Program-made: the position numbers and the translations under genes
Shown: positions 26,530-33,793 of the stretch, one piece after another
How the letters are laid out: the number at the start of each line of letters is the position of its first letter
How positions within the stretch are numbered: the stretch's first letter is position 1
Assembly: GCA_003222135.1 (NCBI GenBank)
Contig: QHUM01000051.1
Span: forward strand, 1-50,565
Direction of reading: 5' to 3'
DNA: 50,565 nucleotides
From: Gemmatimonadota bacterium
GTDB taxonomy: Bacteria > Gemmatimonadota > Gemmatimonadetes > Gemmatimonadales > GWC2-71-9
The notes under the pieces: generated by a model
The model's database searches: none
Seen by the model: only the letters and a program-made list of their open reading frames with translations
Told to the model about the DNA's origin: nothing

Positions 26530-26918
26530 GTACTGCGCAACTCGACGAGTCGCCACGAGCCGCCCGCGTGTCGGAACCCCAGGAAGATCGTTTCCTGCCG
26601 CTCGTCCGATGTGCCGGTCACCACATAACGCCGCTCCAGCTCCGCATACCCCTTCCCCGACTCCAGTTCGTGCACGCCGCGCAGCGTCAGCGCCCGCTCC
26701 ACCGCGGTGCGCCAGTGCCGGCGCAGCAGCTCGCTCGCCTGGGCCCGGTCGAGCGGCATCGACGGATCGGCGCCCGGGATCTGGAGCACGATGCTACCAC
26801 CTTGCCCGATAAGGCGTTGGGGATCGTGGGCGAGCCACGCGCCGCGGGCGCGCTCGGCGGCGTCCGCGAGCGAGCCTTGCGCGATCACGAGCGCCACCCC
26901 CGCGAGCCACCACCTCAT
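26520..26918 (-). CDS. Small secreted protein of unknown function
   Basis: 132 aa. MRWWLAGVALVIAQGSLADA is a signal peptide. The mature ~110 residues have an NTF2/DUF4783-like look: a helix (AERARGAWLAHDPQRL), a beta strand (GGSIVLQIPGAD), then ELLRRHWRTAVE and a C-terminal sheet (RYVVTGTSDERQETIFLGFRHAGGSWRLVELR). That fold is a guess from pattern. It follows pyrF with a 4-bp ATGA overlap. Confidence 0.75.
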   Translation of the reverse strand: MRWWLAGVALVIAQGSLADAAERARGAWLAHDPQRLIGQGGSIVLQIPGADPSMPLDRAQASELLRRHWRTAVERALTLRGVHELESGKGYAELERRYVVTGTSDERQETIFLGFRHAGGSWRLVELRSTGP

Positions 26919-27589
26919 AGAGTCTCCAGCAGCCGCCGATACACAGCCTCCGGGTCCTTGGCCAGCGTGATCGGCCTGCCCACGACGAGGTGGGTCGCCC
27001 CGCTGCGCACGGCGTCGTCCGGCGCGACGCTGCGGGCCTGGTCGCCGGGCGGCTCCCCCGGGCCGCGAACGCCGGGCACGACGATCCAGGGATCGGGCCC
27101 GAGCGCCGCGCGCAGCAACGCCAGCTCGTGGCCCGACGCGACCACGCCGCGCAGCCCAGCCTGCAACGCGACCCGCGCGAGGCGCTCCGCCTCGAAGCTC
27201 AGGTCCGGCACGCCCCGGCCGACGACCTGCGCGAATCCGTCCGCATCATGCGACGTGAGAACGGTGACGCCGACGAGCGCCAGCTCGCCCGCGGCGGCCG
27301 CCGCGGCCGCGAGCATCGCCCGCCCACCGAGGCAATGGACGGTCGCCATCGCGGCGCCCAGGTCGCGAGCGGCCGTCACGGCGCCCGCGACCACGCTCGG
27401 GATATCGTGCCACTTGAGATCGAGGAAGACGCGCACGCCGCGCGCCTGGAACTCCCGCACCAGCGCCGGACCCTCGCGCACGTACAGCATCGAGCCGAGC
27501 TTCGCCCACGTGAGGCCTGGGAGGCGCGCCGCCACGGCCAGCGCCTCGCGGCCCGTCGGCACGTCGAACGCGACGACGAGCTCAGCCAT
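26915..27589 (-). CDS. pyrF: Orotidine 5'-phosphate decarboxylase
   Basis: 224 aa. LVVAFDVPTG at the start and FLDLKWHDIPSVVAG carry the catalytic Lys/Asp cluster of OMP decarboxylase; VVPGVRGPG, RSGATHLVVGRPIT and the C-terminal KDPEAVYRRLL bind phosphate. It catalyses the last step of UMP synthesis. It overlaps pyrD by 8 bp, so the two consecutive pyrimidine enzymes are coupled. Confidence 0.95.
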   Translation of the reverse strand: MAELVVAFDVPTGREALAVAARLPGLTWAKLGSMLYVREGPALVREFQARGVRVFLDLKWHDIPSVVAGAVTAARDLGAAMATVHCLGGRAMLAAAAAAAGELALVGVTVLTSHDADGFAQVVGRGVPDLSFEAERLARVALQAGLRGVVASGHELALLRAALGPDPWIVVPGVRGPGEPPGDQARSVAPDDAVRSGATHLVVGRPITLAKDPEAVYRRLLETL

Positions 27590-28421
27590 GCGCGAGCTCG
27601 CGCGCGACCCGCGCGGGGATGCGCGGGTCCGCGAGCGCGGCCGTGCCGATCGCGATGAGCGCGGCGCCGGCGGCGAGATACTCGCGCGCGTCCGCGGCGC
27701 TGCGAATGCCGCCCACGCCGATCACTGGTATCCCGACCTGCTCGGCGACCTTGAGCGTGGCCAGCACGCCGATCGGCAGCAGCGCGGGCCCGCTCACGCC
27801 GCCGGATCCGTTGGCCAGCCGGTGATCGAGTCGCCCGGGAATGGTGTTCACGAGCGTCACGGCATCGGCGCCTTCATCCCGCGCGACGCGCGCCATCGCG
27901 ACGATATCGGGCAGCACGGGCGACAGCTTGACCGACATCGGCTTGGTTCCGGCCGCCCGGCAGCGACGCACCAGCTCACGCAGTCCGTCGGGGGTCGCCC
28001 CGAACTCGAGCCCCCCCGCGCTGGTGTTGGGACAGGACGCATTGATCTCGAACGCCGCGATCACCGGTTGATCGGCGAGCCCGGCGATCACCTCGACATA
28101 ATCCGCGACCGTGGCGCCCGCCACGTTCACGAGCACGCGCGCGCGCTTGAGCCGCCCCGCGAGCCACGGCAGCTCGTGCTCGCGCGCGGCGGCGAGCCCG
28201 GGATTCGCGAGCCCCACGGCGTTCAGCATGCCGCCGGCGAACTCCGCCACCCGCGGCGCGGGGTGGCCGCGCCGCGGCTCGGGCGTCACCGCCTTGGTGA
28301 CGATGCCCCCCAGCGCGTCCAACTCGATCACGCCCTCCACTTCGCGGCCGAAGCCCGCGGTACCAGCAGCGAGCAGGACGGGATTAGGGAATTCGACGCC
28401 GAAGAGGCGGACCGCCGTCAC
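27582..28421 (-). CDS. pyrD: Dihydroorotate dehydrogenase, class 1B-like catalytic subunit
   Basis: 279 aa with a GTG start at 28421 (GTGA overlap with the preceding stop). PNPVLLAAGTAGFG, GIVTKAVTPEPRRGHPAPRV, the catalytic-Cys motif INASCPNTSAGG, VKLSPVLPDI and GVGGIRSAADAREYLAAGA are typical of class 1B PyrD with FMN. Class 1B enzymes usually partner with the Fe-S/FAD subunit PyrK, which is not in the window. The open frame continues upstream through the lipoprotein gene, but that is an artefact of GC bias. Confidence 0.93.
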   Translation of the reverse strand: MTAVRLFGVEFPNPVLLAAGTAGFGREVEGVIELDALGGIVTKAVTPEPRRGHPAPRVAEFAGGMLNAVGLANPGLAAAREHELPWLAGRLKRARVLVNVAGATVADYVEVIAGLADQPVIAAFEINASCPNTSAGGLEFGATPDGLRELVRRCRAAGTKPMSVKLSPVLPDIVAMARVARDEGADAVTLVNTIPGRLDHRLANGSGGVSGPALLPIGVLATLKVAEQVGIPVIGVGGIRSAADAREYLAAGAALIAIGTAALADPRIPARVARELAHG

Positions 28422-29944
28422 AGCGAGTCCCGCGGAGACGACGCGGGCCGGCCCACCGGGCGTGGCCGGCGCGCCGGCTCGTCGTCGCGCTGTCCGGGAC
28501 GCGGCCGCGCGCGGGCTGGGGGGGAAGCGGGCTGCCCGGCGCCCGCCGCTTCGAATGGCGGGTCGAGCGTGGGGCCGCGCGGCCCGGGCACCGGCGGCGC
28601 GACGCGCCTGACGAACGAAGCCTCCTGCAGCGCCTCCCGCTCCACGCCGAGCGACTGTGCCAGGAAGTCCTCCGCCGCCGCGAACGCAGGGCTGTCGGCG
28701 CCACGCAGGGCGAGCGTGTAGGGGGACGCGGGGTAGCGCGCGTCGAGTGCCGCGACGAGCGAATCGTGCGCGTCCGGGAGTACGGCGAGCGCTGCCACCA
28801 GGGCCTTGGGCGCGAACGGCGACCCCGGGTGGGTTCGTGCGAACCCGACGAACAACCGCCCGGCGAGGTGCGGCGCCGCCAGGGAATCCCGCACGAGCTC
28901 GGCGGTCCGGAACTGCCCCCCTTCCTGCACGTCCCCGGCATCGAGCACGTGACGGAGCAGCGCCTCGAGCGTACGTGCGTCGGCGGTCGCGGCGCCTTGG
29001 ATTAGCCTGCCGAGCCGGGCGCGCAGGGCGACGAGGTCTGCCATGCTGTCGGCCTGGGTGGCCAGCACGCGGAGCGCCCGCACCCGCGCCTGCTGCCCTT
29101 CCAGCGAGTCCGGCATGAGGCCGACGACCTGAGCGTACCGGGCGCCCGCCGCCGGAGGACGCCCGGCGTTCAACAGCCGGTCGCCATCCGCCAGCAGCAG
29201 ACGGCCTCGGGTCCCGGTGGGCAGGTGCCTCCCCTGCCGCATGAGCAGCCCGTCCAGCGCTCGACTGGCCGTGTCCGGCCCGGCGGAACGCGCGACATCC
29301 TCGAGCAGCGGCCCCCAATCGGTCTCGCGGACGCGGCGACGCGCCACCGTGTCGAGCAACGACAGCGCCTCCGGTGCTCGTCCCGCCGCGAGCAGCACGC
29401 GCGCCCGCGCCGGCGCGGCCGCGGAGCTCGCCGATCGACCATACCACTCCGCCGCGGAAGCATAGTCAGCCGCCAGCTCGGCCGCGCGCCCCGTGAGAAA
29501 GGCGGCCTCGGAGCGGCGTCCGGCATCGCGCGATTGCGTCACGTCGGCCACCTGATGCGCGGCCGTCGCCGGAGCGTTCCCTGCGAGCGTGCACTCGGCC
29601 TGCGCGAGCGCCGCGCGCTCGCGCAGCGCGTCCGACCGGATGGCGCGGGCGGCCGCGCCGAGCGGGACGGCGGCGCGGTCACACGCGCCACTCTTGGCGA
29701 GCGCCTCCCCCTGCAGGACGAGTGCGGGTTCGGCCCAGCGACTCCGGGGATGCTGCACGACGACGGACTCGGCCTTCACGGCGGCGCGCGCCCAAAAGGA
29801 CCGCGCGTCGAAGGGGCTACCGCGCTGCTCCGCCCGGCGCGCTTCCTTCGCCAGCTGCTCGGCGCTCCACATCCCGTTGTAATAGACGCATCCGACCGCT
29901 CCGGCGGCGCCCGCCACCAGGAGCAGGATCGGCACGCGGCTCAT
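28418..29944 (-). CDS. Large TPR-like lipoprotein
   Basis: 508 aa. MSRVPILLLVAGAAGAVGCVYYNG has a lipoprotein signal with lipobox AVGC. The body is helical and Ala/Arg-rich with TPR-like spacing (ARSFWARAAVKAESVVVQHP, AAFLTGRAAELAADYASAAEWYGRSA, RYAQVVGLMP). The last ~60 residues are a Pro/Arg-rich disordered tail. Probably an outer- or inner-membrane-anchored scaffold; no enzymatic motif is seen. Overlaps of 4 bp on both sides place it in one run from smpB to the secreted protein. Confidence 0.78.
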   Translation of the reverse strand: MSRVPILLLVAGAAGAVGCVYYNGMWSAEQLAKEARRAEQRGSPFDARSFWARAAVKAESVVVQHPRSRWAEPALVLQGEALAKSGACDRAAVPLGAAARAIRSDALRERAALAQAECTLAGNAPATAAHQVADVTQSRDAGRRSEAAFLTGRAAELAADYASAAEWYGRSASSAAAPARARVLLAAGRAPEALSLLDTVARRRVRETDWGPLLEDVARSAGPDTASRALDGLLMRQGRHLPTGTRGRLLLADGDRLLNAGRPPAAGARYAQVVGLMPDSLEGQQARVRALRVLATQADSMADLVALRARLGRLIQGAATADARTLEALLRHVLDAGDVQEGGQFRTAELVRDSLAAPHLAGRLFVGFARTHPGSPFAPKALVAALAVLPDAHDSLVAALDARYPASPYTLALRGADSPAFAAAEDFLAQSLGVEREALQEASFVRRVAPPVPGPRGPTLDPPFEAAGAGQPASPPARARPRPGQRDDEPARRPRPVGRPASSPRDSL

Positions 29945-31164
29945 CTGCCGCCTGCCGGCGCGGCGACGAGCTTACGCTCGAACTCGAGCAAATACGCCAC
30001 GATGCCGTCGGCAATCGCCGACGCGATTTTGTGTTGTCCGAGGCTCGACGCGAGGAACGCCCCGTCGGTGCGGTTGGTCGCGAACCCGGTCTCCACGAGA
30101 ACGGCGGGGCGCCGCGCCGTGGTGAGCACCATGAATCCCGCCTGCTGTACCCCACGGTCGCCGCCCGGGTGGACGGCGATGACCTTGTCCTGCACGAGCT
30201 CAGCGAGACGCGCCGATTCCCGCAAGTATTCGTTGAGCTGGAGGTCCTTCAGGATGAAGTCGACGGGCCCGCGTGATCCCCCCGCGGGCGCGCTCTCGAA
30301 GCGGAGCGCTTCGTTCTCCATCTTGGCGACGCGCTCCTGGTCCTCGGTCTTGGCGTCGGACAGGAAGTAGGTCTCCACACCACTGGTCCGCTCGACGTTC
30401 CTTCCGGCCGGCATGGAGTTGACGTGGATGCTGACGAACAAGTCGCACTCCGCCCGGCAGAACGCGCCGCGGTCCGCGAGGTCGATCAGCGTGTCGCTCG
30501 TGCGGGTGAGCAGCGCCGCGATCCCCCGGCGGGCGAGCTCGGCCCGCAGCAGCCGTGCGACGGCGAGCGTGATGTCCTTCTCAACCAGCCCCCCGGAGAA
30601 GAACCGACCCGGGTTCCCCGGGTCCGCGCCGCCGTGGCCGGGATCGACCACAACCGCGTGGTGGTGGCGCAGACCGGTGAGCGGATTCGGCGCCGCGGAC
30701 GGACGACCGACGGGCGGGGGGGCGGGAGTGGCGGGGGAAGCGGTGGCCGGGGGCGCGGCGGCGACGGGTCCCGCGACGGGGAGCTCCTCGAGGCGCGTGG
30801 CCCCCGGACTCCAGTGATACCGCGCGCCCAGCGCCCGTGGCAGGCAGTCGGCGAGCCAGTGCAGCGGCAGGAACAGCGTGTCCCGCGCGACGTAGGGCTC
30901 TCCCACGAGCTCGTAGACCACGCCGCCGGCGCGTACGAACGGCGCGCCGAGCTGGAACACGAAGACCGAGCCACCGAGCGCCACGGAGGCGCGCGACCCT
31001 TCGACGACCACGGTGAGGCCGAGCGGCCCCGCGAGCAGGGGTGCCGCCACGGCCGAGCTGCCGCGCTCCGTCGAAATCGGGACGATCGTCTCGCCGCGCG
31101 GTGTGACAATGATGACCGTCTGCGGCGGAGCGACGAGCAGGAGGAGGCAGGCGAGGCGGATCAT
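29941..31164 (-). CDS. N-acetylmuramoyl-L-alanine amidase (Amidase_3)
   Basis: 407 aa. Short N-terminal signal (MIRLACLLLLVAPP), then an ~100-residue beta-rich domain resembling copper-amine-oxidase-N/AMIN modules (LGGSVFVFQLGAPFVRAGG, then YVARDTLFLPLHWLADCLP), an Ala/Pro linker (~130-160), and the zinc amidase domain. Zn ligands and catalytic Glu appear in VVVDPGHGGADPG, LVEKDITL, FVSIHVNSMP and VLVETGFATN. It cleaves the stem peptide from muramic acid during cell separation or wall turnover. 4-bp overlaps with smpB and the TPR lipoprotein. Confidence 0.93.
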   Translation of the reverse strand: MIRLACLLLLVAPPQTVIIVTPRGETIVPISTERGSSAVAAPLLAGPLGLTVVVEGSRASVALGGSVFVFQLGAPFVRAGGVVYELVGEPYVARDTLFLPLHWLADCLPRALGARYHWSPGATRLEELPVAGPVAAAPPATASPATPAPPPVGRPSAAPNPLTGLRHHHAVVVDPGHGGADPGNPGRFFSGGLVEKDITLAVARLLRAELARRGIAALLTRTSDTLIDLADRGAFCRAECDLFVSIHVNSMPAGRNVERTSGVETYFLSDAKTEDQERVAKMENEALRFESAPAGGSRGPVDFILKDLQLNEYLRESARLAELVQDKVIAVHPGGDRGVQQAGFMVLTTARRPAVLVETGFATNRTDGAFLASSLGQHKIASAIADGIVAYLLEFERKLVAAPAGGR

Positions 31165-31616
31165 CCGCGGCGGGCCCGCGTGTGACGGGCCAGTTCCCGC
31201 TCTTCGGCGCGGCGCTTCAGGTCTTCTCGCTTGTCATGCAGCTTCTTCGCCTTGGCGAGCGCGATCGCCACCTTCGCGATGCCGTCTTTGAAGTACAACT
31301 CGAGCGGCACGATGGTGAGACCTTTGCGGCTCGTACCGCCGATCAGCTTGCGGATCTCGTGCGCGTGGAGCAGCAGTTTGCGCGAACGCGCGGGGGGCGG
31401 GTTGTTGTAGCTGCCAGGCAAGTAGGCGGAGATCGTCAGCCCTTCGAGCCACACTTCGCCGTGCTTCACATGTGCGTACGCCTCGCCGAGGCTCGCCTTC
31501 CCGGCGCGCAACGACTTGACCTCCGTTCCCGTTAGCACGAGACCGGCCTCCCACGTTTCAAGGAGATGGTAGTCATGGCGCGCCCGCGGATTCCGGGCGA
31601 TGGCGAGCTTGTCCAC
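31161..31616 (-). CDS. smpB: SsrA-binding protein SmpB
   Basis: 151 aa with a GTG start. NPRARHDYHLLETWEAGLVL, GTEVKSLRAGKASL, HVKHGEVWLEGLTISAY and RKLLLHAHEIRKL are diagnostic, and the basic C-terminal tail is present. It delivers tmRNA to stalled ribosomes. It is the first gene after a clear promoter 12 bp upstream. No tmRNA gene was seen nearby. Confidence 0.97.
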   Translation of the reverse strand: MDKLAIARNPRARHDYHLLETWEAGLVLTGTEVKSLRAGKASLGEAYAHVKHGEVWLEGLTISAYLPGSYNNPPPARSRKLLLHAHEIRKLIGGTSRKGLTIVPLELYFKDGIAKVAIALAKAKKLHDKREDLKRRAEERELARHTRARRG

Positions 31617-31627
31617 CGGGCTTGGGC

Positions 31628-31656
31628 AAGATAGAAACCGGCCTGAGAGCGGTCAA
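31628..31656 (-). promoter_or_regulatory. Promoter of the smpB-amidase-lipoprotein-pyrD-pyrF run
   Basis: Minus-strand -35 TTGACC and -10 TATCTT with a 17-bp spacer; the -10 ends 11 bp before the smpB GTG. It lies back-to-back with the tRNA-Leu promoter. Confidence 0.75.
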
Positions 31657-31664
31657 GCCAAGAG

Positions 31665-31694
31665 TTGACTTGAGGTTATACCGCGGCCTATATT
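31665..31694 (+). promoter_or_regulatory. Promoter of tRNA-Leu
   Basis: Plus-strand -35 TTGACT and -10 TATATT with an 18-bp spacer, ending 21 bp before the mature tRNA 5' end. The best promoter match in the window for a stable RNA. Confidence 0.8.
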
Positions 31695-31715
31695 CGCCGT
31701 TCCCCGCGCCTCCGA

Positions 31716-31799
31716 GCCGAAGTGGTGGAACTGGTAGACGCGCTGGCTTCAGGAGCCAGTGGGCGCAAGCCCGTGGGGGTTCGAGTCCCCCCTTCGGCA
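31716..31799 (+). tRNA. tRNA-Leu (anticodon CAG)
   Basis: An 84-nt class II tRNA. The acceptor stem GCCGAAG pairs with CTTCGGC with one G-U type join. The D-arm has GGTAGACGC, the anticodon stem CTGGC/GCCAG encloses loop TTCAGGA with anticodon CAG at 31750-31752, the long variable arm is TGGGCGCAAGCCCGT, and the T-loop is GGTTCGAGTCC. Discriminator base A at 31799; CCA is not encoded. Confidence 0.97.
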
Positions 31800-31810
31800 C
31801 TCCCGATAGA

Positions 31811-31834
31811 CGGGTAGGCGGGTAGACGGGTAGC
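31811..31834 (+). repeat. Three tandem 8-bp repeats after tRNA-Leu
   Basis: CGGGTAGG, CGGGTAGA and CGGGTAGC follow one another without gaps in the spacer between the tRNA and its terminator. No further copies were noticed in the window. Confidence 0.7.
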
Positions 31835-31849
31835 GGTTGCTAGTCGAAG

Positions 31850-31885
31850 GGGCCAGGAGGCGCTTTCCTGGCCCTCACGTTTTCC
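31850..31885 (+). terminator. Likely terminator of tRNA-Leu
   Basis: A 9-bp perfect stem (GGGCCAGGA with TCCTGGCCC) around a 7-nt loop, followed by TCACGTTTT on the plus strand. The T-run begins a few bases late, so termination may be moderate. Confidence 0.65.
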
Positions 31886-31910
31886 TACGCGCCGCTCCCC
31901 GTCGCGCCGT

Positions 31911-33359
31911 CTAGTATCTAGGAAGTCCCGGATCGACGTTCACCGCCCAGGCGTCGATCCCGCCGCGCAGGCTCCGCACCTTCGAGAAGCCCGCCGCCTT
32001 CAGGATCTCGAGCGCTTTGAGCGAGCGCGCACCGTGGTGGCAATGGGTCACCAGTTCGCGGTGCCCGTCCAGCTCGCCCAGGCGGTCCGGCAACTCGCCC
32101 AACGGAATCAGCAGCGCGCGATCGATGTGGGCGATCTCGTACTCGTGCGGCTCGCGCACGTCGATGACGAGGAGGTCGGGGTTCCGGTCCCACTCGGCCT
32201 TCAGCTCCACCGCCGTGATTTCCGCTCCTTCGTACGACGGCTCAGCGCCGATGCCGCAGAACGCTTCGTAATCGATCAGCCCGGTCACGCTGGGCCGCCG
32301 GCCGCACACGGGACAGTCGGGATCCTTCGCCAGCTTGAGCTCCCGGAACTGAAGCTTCAGGGCATCGAACAGCAGCAGGCGACCGATGAGCGGTTCGCCC
32401 GCGCCGACAATCAGCTTGATCGTCTCCATCGCCTGGATCGAGCCGATGATCCCGGGGAGCACGCCCAACACGCCTCCCTCGGCGCACGACGGCACGAGTC
32501 CGGGAGGCGGGGGCTCGGCGTAGAGACACCGGTAGCACGGGCCTTCCTTGGCGTAGAACACCGACGCCTGCCCCTCGAACCGGAAGATCGAGCCGTAGAC
32601 GTTCGGCTTCCCGAGCAGTACGCAGGCATCGTTCACCAAGTAGCGAGTCGGGAAGTTGTCGGTGCCGTCCGCGACGATGTCGAAATCGCGGATGATATCG
32701 AGCGCGTTCTCCGACGTCAGACGCGTCTCGAACGTCTCCACACGGACGTTCGGGTTCAAATCCCGGATGCGCTCGGTCGCCGACTCGAGCTTCGGCTTCC
32801 CCACCGCGCTGGTGCCATGGATGATCTGGCGCTGCAGGTTCGTCTTGTCCACGATGTCGAAGTCGACCAGGCCGAGCGTCCCCACGCCGGCCGCGGCCAG
32901 ATAGAGCGCGGCGGGAGAGCCAAGACCCCCCGCGCCGACCAGCAGCACGCGCGCGGCCTTGAGCTTGCGCTGTCCCTCGACCCCCACATCGGGAAGGATC
33001 AAGTGTCGCGAGTACCGCAGCACTTCCTCGTGCGACAAGGTCGGCAGTGGGGGCGCGGCACGCTGCGCCCCGGCCTGCACGGCCGTGCCTCCGGCGATGC
33101 TCGGGATGATGGACACCGTGTCGCCGGGCTGCACCGGCGTCGCCTGGGCCGAGAGCTGGCGAATGTCGCGATCGTTCACGTACACGTTGACGAAGCTGCG
33201 TAACCGCCCGTCCTCCGCGAAGAGATGCTGCCGTAGCGCGGTGTGCTCGCCGGAGAGGCGGTCCAGGAGCTCCGCGATGCTCGCGGCCTCGACCTGAACA
33301 GCGTCGCGCCCACCGACGTACTGGCGGAGCGGCGTGGGAATCAAGACGGTCACTGCCAT
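31911..33359 (-). CDS. Fused sulfur-carrier (MoaD/CysO-like) - ThiF/MoeZ adenylyltransferase - rhodanese protein
   Basis: 482 aa with three domains. Residues 1-91 are a MoaD/ThiS-type beta-grasp carrier (MAVTVLIPTPLRQYVGGRDA, with LRSFVNVYVNDRDIRQL) ending in the carrier Gly-Gly (IIPSIAGG, G90-G91). After a ~17-residue Ala/Pro linker, residues ~109-350 are a MoeB/ThiF E1-like domain: SRHLILPDVGVEGQ, ATP loop VGAGGLGSPAALYL, DNFPTRYLVND, and zinc pairs CYRC and CPVC. The C-terminal ~110 residues are a rhodanese domain with catalytic Cys in THCHHGARS. In M. tuberculosis, MoeZ activates CysO; here carrier and activator are one chain. It overlaps the Mec gene by 10 bp. ATG 33359 begins the carrier fold. 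Confidence 0.92.
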   Translation of the reverse strand: MAVTVLIPTPLRQYVGGRDAVQVEAASIAELLDRLSGEHTALRQHLFAEDGRLRSFVNVYVNDRDIRQLSAQATPVQPGDTVSIIPSIAGGTAVQAGAQRAAPPLPTLSHEEVLRYSRHLILPDVGVEGQRKLKAARVLLVGAGGLGSPAALYLAAAGVGTLGLVDFDIVDKTNLQRQIIHGTSAVGKPKLESATERIRDLNPNVRVETFETRLTSENALDIIRDFDIVADGTDNFPTRYLVNDACVLLGKPNVYGSIFRFEGQASVFYAKEGPCYRCLYAEPPPPGLVPSCAEGGVLGVLPGIIGSIQAMETIKLIVGAGEPLIGRLLLFDALKLQFRELKLAKDPDCPVCGRRPSVTGLIDYEAFCGIGAEPSYEGAEITAVELKAEWDRNPDLLVIDVREPHEYEIAHIDRALLIPLGELPDRLGELDGHRELVTHCHHGARSLKALEILKAAGFSKVRSLRGGIDAWAVNVDPGLPRY

Positions 33360-33793
33360 ACGGCCTTCTGCTCCTCGAGAGTAATGGATTCTTCGTCGAA
33401 CGCCGCGCGATCGTCCGACAGCGTCCAGCTCTTCATGTCTCCAGCGCGGCCGCGCGCCACGCCCACGATCACGTAGGAGAGCCACGGCCACGCGTGCTCC
33501 CGGTCGAACGCCGATGGAGCCGCGGCGTGGTCGGGGTGCGAGTGATATACGCCGATCACTTCGAGCCCGTCGCGGTCGAGCTTCTCCTGCGCGCGGCGGA
33601 ACGACTCCGGGTCGATGAGATAGCGGTTGCGTGCCGAGTCGGTCCGCCGATTCACGAGCGGCACGAGCAGCACGGCCACTTTGCGCCCGTCCTCGACCGT
33701 CCCGCCGATGAGCCCGCACGCCTCGGCGGGATAGTCCGCTTCGCCGTGCTGCCGGATCGCGTTCACCTGCCGGCGCTCGAGTATGAGCGTCAT
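33350..33793 (-). CDS. mec: Mec-like JAB/MPN+ metallopeptidase (CysO-cysteine peptidase)
   Basis: 147 aa. Upstream Glu in YPAEACGLIGG, zinc motif VIGVYHSHPDHAAAPSAFD (HxH then S and D), as in M67 JAMM peptidases and mycobacterial Mec. In that pathway Mec releases cysteine from the C-terminal Gly of CysO. The context, cysM upstream and the carrier/E1 gene downstream with overlaps of 4 and 10 bp, supports this role. The enzyme might also process the carrier out of the adjacent fusion protein. Confidence 0.88.
   Translation of the reverse strand: MTLILERRQVNAIRQHGEADYPAEACGLIGGTVEDGRKVAVLLVPLVNRRTDSARNRYLIDPESFRRAQEKLDRDGLEVIGVYHSHPDHAAAPSAFDREHAWPWLSYVIVGVARGRAGDMKSWTLSDDRAAFDEESITLEEQKAVWQ

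Noticed and set aside
31716..31799. The long variable arm suggested a tRNA-Sec (selC) next to possible selenoprotein genes
   Set aside because: The anticodon is CAG, the acceptor stem is 7 bp, and length and arms fit tRNA-Leu. No tRNA with anticodon TCA was seen.
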